From positions 57,501 to 121,500 of the forward strand of contig NZ_FPBL01000007.1 of assembly GCF_900116685.1 (NCBI RefSeq): a stretch of 64,000 nt of DNA. Direction: 5' to 3'. Below, piece by piece: positions 61,971-64,000 of this stretch. Numbering within the stretch: position 1 is the first letter of the stretch; each line of letters opens with the position of its first letter. The notes beneath the pieces are model-generated. The model ran no database searches, was not told the DNA's origin, and worked only from the letters and a program-made list of their open reading frames with translations. This DNA is from Nitrosomonas eutropha (lineage in GTDB: Bacteria; Pseudomonadota; Gammaproteobacteria; Burkholderiales; Nitrosomonadaceae). Both the position numbers and the translations under genes were made by a program.

Positions 61971-62189
61971 TTCATCATAGATGGAGTAGTTTTTTTGGGA
62001 TCAATTTTTCACGCAAACCTGACAATACCTCGATATTGCGCATATTCTACCGCTGATGCATTCCGGATAACATCAAACTACAGCGCTTAAGCTTGGCAAT
62101 AAATCCACTATTTTCTCCGATCAGATTGGTGGCATGCTGTTGATATTACAGATCACTTTATTACCCTTTTAATCAGGAAGAATTTTATC

Positions 62190-62218
62190 TATATTGTCCT
62201 TTTTAAAGGGGCAATATA
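62190..62218. promoter_or_regulatory. near-perfect 13-bp inverted repeat before the ATPase pseudogene
   Basis: TATATTGTCCTTT faces AAAGGGGCAATATA across a 2-base loop, with one mismatch and one extra base. It ends 9 bases before the start codon of the ATPase relic, so it may be an old operator or leader hairpin. Confidence 0.4.
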
Positions 62219-62227
62219 TGCACCGCC

Positions 62228-63479
62228 ATGAAAGAAAAATACCGATCTGTTATTCGCCAAAAGATTATTGATGCACAAGCGCAGGCCTTGCCACAGCTCA
62301 CTTTACGTGATGTCTGGCGGCCACTGGTACCGAATAAGGCTTTGGCCATTATTGGCATACGCCAGGCAGGTAAAAGCAGTTTTATGTGGCAGCTGTTGGC
62401 TGAATATGTGCAGCAGGGAATACCAAGAGAAGGTCTATTGTATTTCAGCTTTGAAGATGAGCGCCTACTGGGTATGCAAGCTGAAGATTTAGAGTTGGTG
62501 CTGGAAGAGTTTTATCAGCTGAATCCCCAATGGCGCGACTAAAGACGTGCGGTGTTTTTCCTGGATGAAATCCAAGTGGTACCAGATTGGGAAGCTTTTG
62601 CCCGAAGACTACTGGATAGCGAGAATATCCAGCTTTATTTGTCAGGCTCATCTGCCAGAATGCTTCCGAGGGAAGTGGCCACCACTATGCGTGGGCGAGC
62701 CTTGGATACAACAGTTGATCCTTTTTGTTTTCGTGAGTTTTTGCGCCATCAGAGATCGGAGCCAAAGAGTACCGCGCGCTTAACCAAAGCACTTCGCTCG
62801 CAACTTGACGCCCAATTACTTCAGTATTTAAGGCAAGGTGGTTTTCCTGAAGCGCAAGGGCTTGATGAGCGCAGCCGTTTGGCCTTATTGCGTAGTTATA
62901 TTGATGTTGTTCTACTACGTGATGTGATTGAACGCCATAATCTAAGTCAGCCACAAGTGTTGCGCTGGTTGGTGCAGCAGTTGCTTGCCAATGCCGCTGG
63001 CAGTTTCAGTATCAATAAATTTCACGGGGATTTGCGCTCGCGTGGTGTGGCCATCAGTAAAGACAGCCTGTATCAAATACTTGGCTATTTGGAGGATGCA
63101 TTTTTAGTGCGCACTTTACGACTCTGCCAGAAAAGTAAACTTGGGCCACGCCCTGGAAACGATAGTGCTGCATGCGCTCATAAAAACCGGGGCAGATGTT
63201 GGTTATTTTTTGACATCAAATAAATATGAAATTGATTTTCATGCACGACTACCAAGCGGGGAGCTGTGGCTGGTACAGGTGAGCCTGGATATCAGTGATG
63301 AAACTACTCTAGCAAGGGAAATTCGCCCTTTTGCGAACTTAAGCCCGGCGGAAGCTGGTGCTAGAAAGTTGCTGATCAGCCTATATTCTAGTTCTTCGGT
63401 GGGTGTTCCTGATGAAGTGGAGCATATTTCTGCAAGTGAATGGTTACTGAGTTTTGAAACAGTACTTGCAGCACGATAA
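62228..63479 (+). pseudogene. AAA+/DUF4143-family ATPase, broken by a stop codon and an internal deletion
   Basis: Part 1 (62228-62542) has the P-loop IGIRQAGKSSFMWQLL and ends NPQWRD-stop. The same frame resumes after that TAA with RRAVFFLDEIQVVPDW (Walker B) and SGSSARMLPREVATTMRGRA, so one nonsense codon splits the gene. Part 2 runs to LEDAFLVRTLRLCQKS near 63135. There about 30-35 codons of the usual family sequence are missing, and the frame shifts to VNLGHALETIVLHALIK and the C-terminal nuclease-like domain (EIDFHARLPSGELWLVQV) ending at 63479. Such ATPases are common in mobile and accessory DNA; their role is poorly defined. Confidence 0.85.
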
Positions 63480-63494
63480 AAATCCGAGAGGAAT

Positions 63495-63813
63495 ATGATG
63501 AACCATACCTTAATTGCCGAAGAGTTATACGCCGAAATAAAGAGAATGCCGGAAGCTGAACGGATTCGATTCTTTTCCCTGCTGGCAAACAATGCCTTCC
63601 GTAAGGACGATTTCACCCATGAGCAGGTATTTTGTGAAACACATCAGGAACCGTTCTCAGCCTCGGAAGCAGCAGAATATCTGGAGATATCGTTACCCAC
63701 ACTGCGGCCGCTATGTGCAATCAGGCAAACTGGTGCCCAGCTATATCGTAGGCCGCAACTAGATGTTCTCTGCCCAAGCCTTGCGTGCCTTCAAGAGAAA
63801 TCGTGATAGCTGA
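63495..63813 (+). pseudogene. HTH antitoxin-like protein, frameshifted and with an internal stop
   Basis: The frame begins MMNHTLIAEELYAEIKRMPE and reads well to PFSASEAAEYLEISLPTLR near 63710. One extra base there shifts the frame. In the next frame the helix-turn-helix continues RYVQSGKLVPSYIVGRN, meets TAG at 63760-63762, then MFSAQALRAFKRNRDS to TGA at 63811-63813. Repairing both gives about 105 residues with a MerR/excisionase-like DNA-binding end, as in antitoxins paired with PIN toxins. It follows the ATPase relic by 15 bases and precedes the next gene by 3. Confidence 0.8.
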
Positions 63814-63816
63814 GAG

Positions 63817-64000
63817 ATGAATCACGATCACGGATATAAACTGCTGTTTTCCCACGCTGAAATGGTGGCAGACCTACTGCGTGGCTTTGTGAAAGAAGAC
63901 TGGGTTAATGAACTCGATTTCTCCACACTGGAGAAAATCAACGGCAGCTATATCAGCGATGACTTAAGAGAGCGCCAGGACGACATCATCTGGCGTTTGC
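63817..64000 (+). CDS. Rpn/YhgA-like PD-(D/E)XK recombination-promoting nuclease (cut by window edge)
   Basis: The first 61 codons are in the window: MNHDHGYKLLFSHAEMVADL, then VNELDFSTLEKINGSY and SDDLRERQDDIIWRL. This is the start of the Rpn family (formerly 'transposase 31'/YhgA-like), nucleases that promote RecA-independent recombination. The frame is open to the window edge. It begins 3 bases after the HTH relic. Whether the gene is intact beyond 64000 is unknown. Confidence 0.8.
   Translation, partial: MNHDHGYKLLFSHAEMVADLLRGFVKEDWVNELDFSTLEKINGSYISDDLRERQDDIIWRL

Overview
The window looks like chromosomal DNA of a betaproteobacterium, most likely an ammonia oxidiser of the Nitrosomonas type. 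This is inference from gene order and protein character (tRNA-Leu, tig, clpP, clpX, lon in a row; CIRCE-controlled groESL; a TPP-controlled thiC), not from a database match. Most of the first 41 kb is ordinary, densely packed housekeeping DNA. The last 22 kb is an accessory surface-polysaccharide region that ends in a patch of decaying genes.

1-7.75 kb (minus strand): a run of co-directional genes: class II aldolase, a very large hybrid sensor kinase, sucC, sucD, a small lipoprotein and the 5' part of dacB. 8.1-10.1 kb: a yybP-ykoY (Mn2+) riboswitch in front of a GDT1/UPF0016 cation exporter, then an MFS transporter. 10.4-16.2 kb: creA, ald, xthA, a small lipoprotein cytochrome c, a beta-CASP nuclease and bioA. 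16.2-25.4 kb is the protein-quality-control block: an unusually long CIRCE palindrome over a sigma70 promoter, groES, groEL, a terminator, an SDR lacking its catalytic Tyr, tRNA-Leu(UAG), tig, clpP, clpX and lon. 25.7-41.7 kb: serine-glyoxylate aminotransferase, a second Lon-type protease, tolC, a Pcm-like methyltransferase, TPP riboswitch and thiC, uppP, a rhodanese, two cyclophilins, cysS, a membrane methyltransferase, motAB behind a textbook sigma28 promoter, and a CMP/dCMP-type deaminase.

41.7-60.7 kb is the polysaccharide locus. One arm has a WbpM-like dehydratase, a small PglC-like phosphoglycosyl transferase and a WbpV-like reductase, split by a mntA/hepT toxin-antitoxin pair whose toxin ends in a premature stop exactly after its RX4HXY motif. 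The other arm is a tightly overlapping minus-strand operon: manC, wzm, wzt, two FkbM methyltransferases, a 1344-residue triple glycosyltransferase, gmd, rmd and two glycosyltransferases. The enzymes predict GDP-D-rhamnose synthesis and ABC-transporter export of a finished glycan, the same logic as the Pseudomonas A-band antigen. One methyltransferase carries a tandemly repeated coiled coil next to Wzt with a C-terminal domain. This suggests a chain-capping 'molecular ruler' of the WbdD type and is the most interesting hypothesis in the window.

60.9-63.8 kb is a gene graveyard: a frameshifted and truncated GT2 gene, a second fragment of the same 5' end, a VapB antitoxin with an internal stop, an AAA/DUF4143 ATPase with a nonsense codon and an internal deletion, and an HTH antitoxin-like gene with a frameshift plus a stop. 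An apparently intact Rpn/PD-(D/E)XK-type gene follows and runs off the window.
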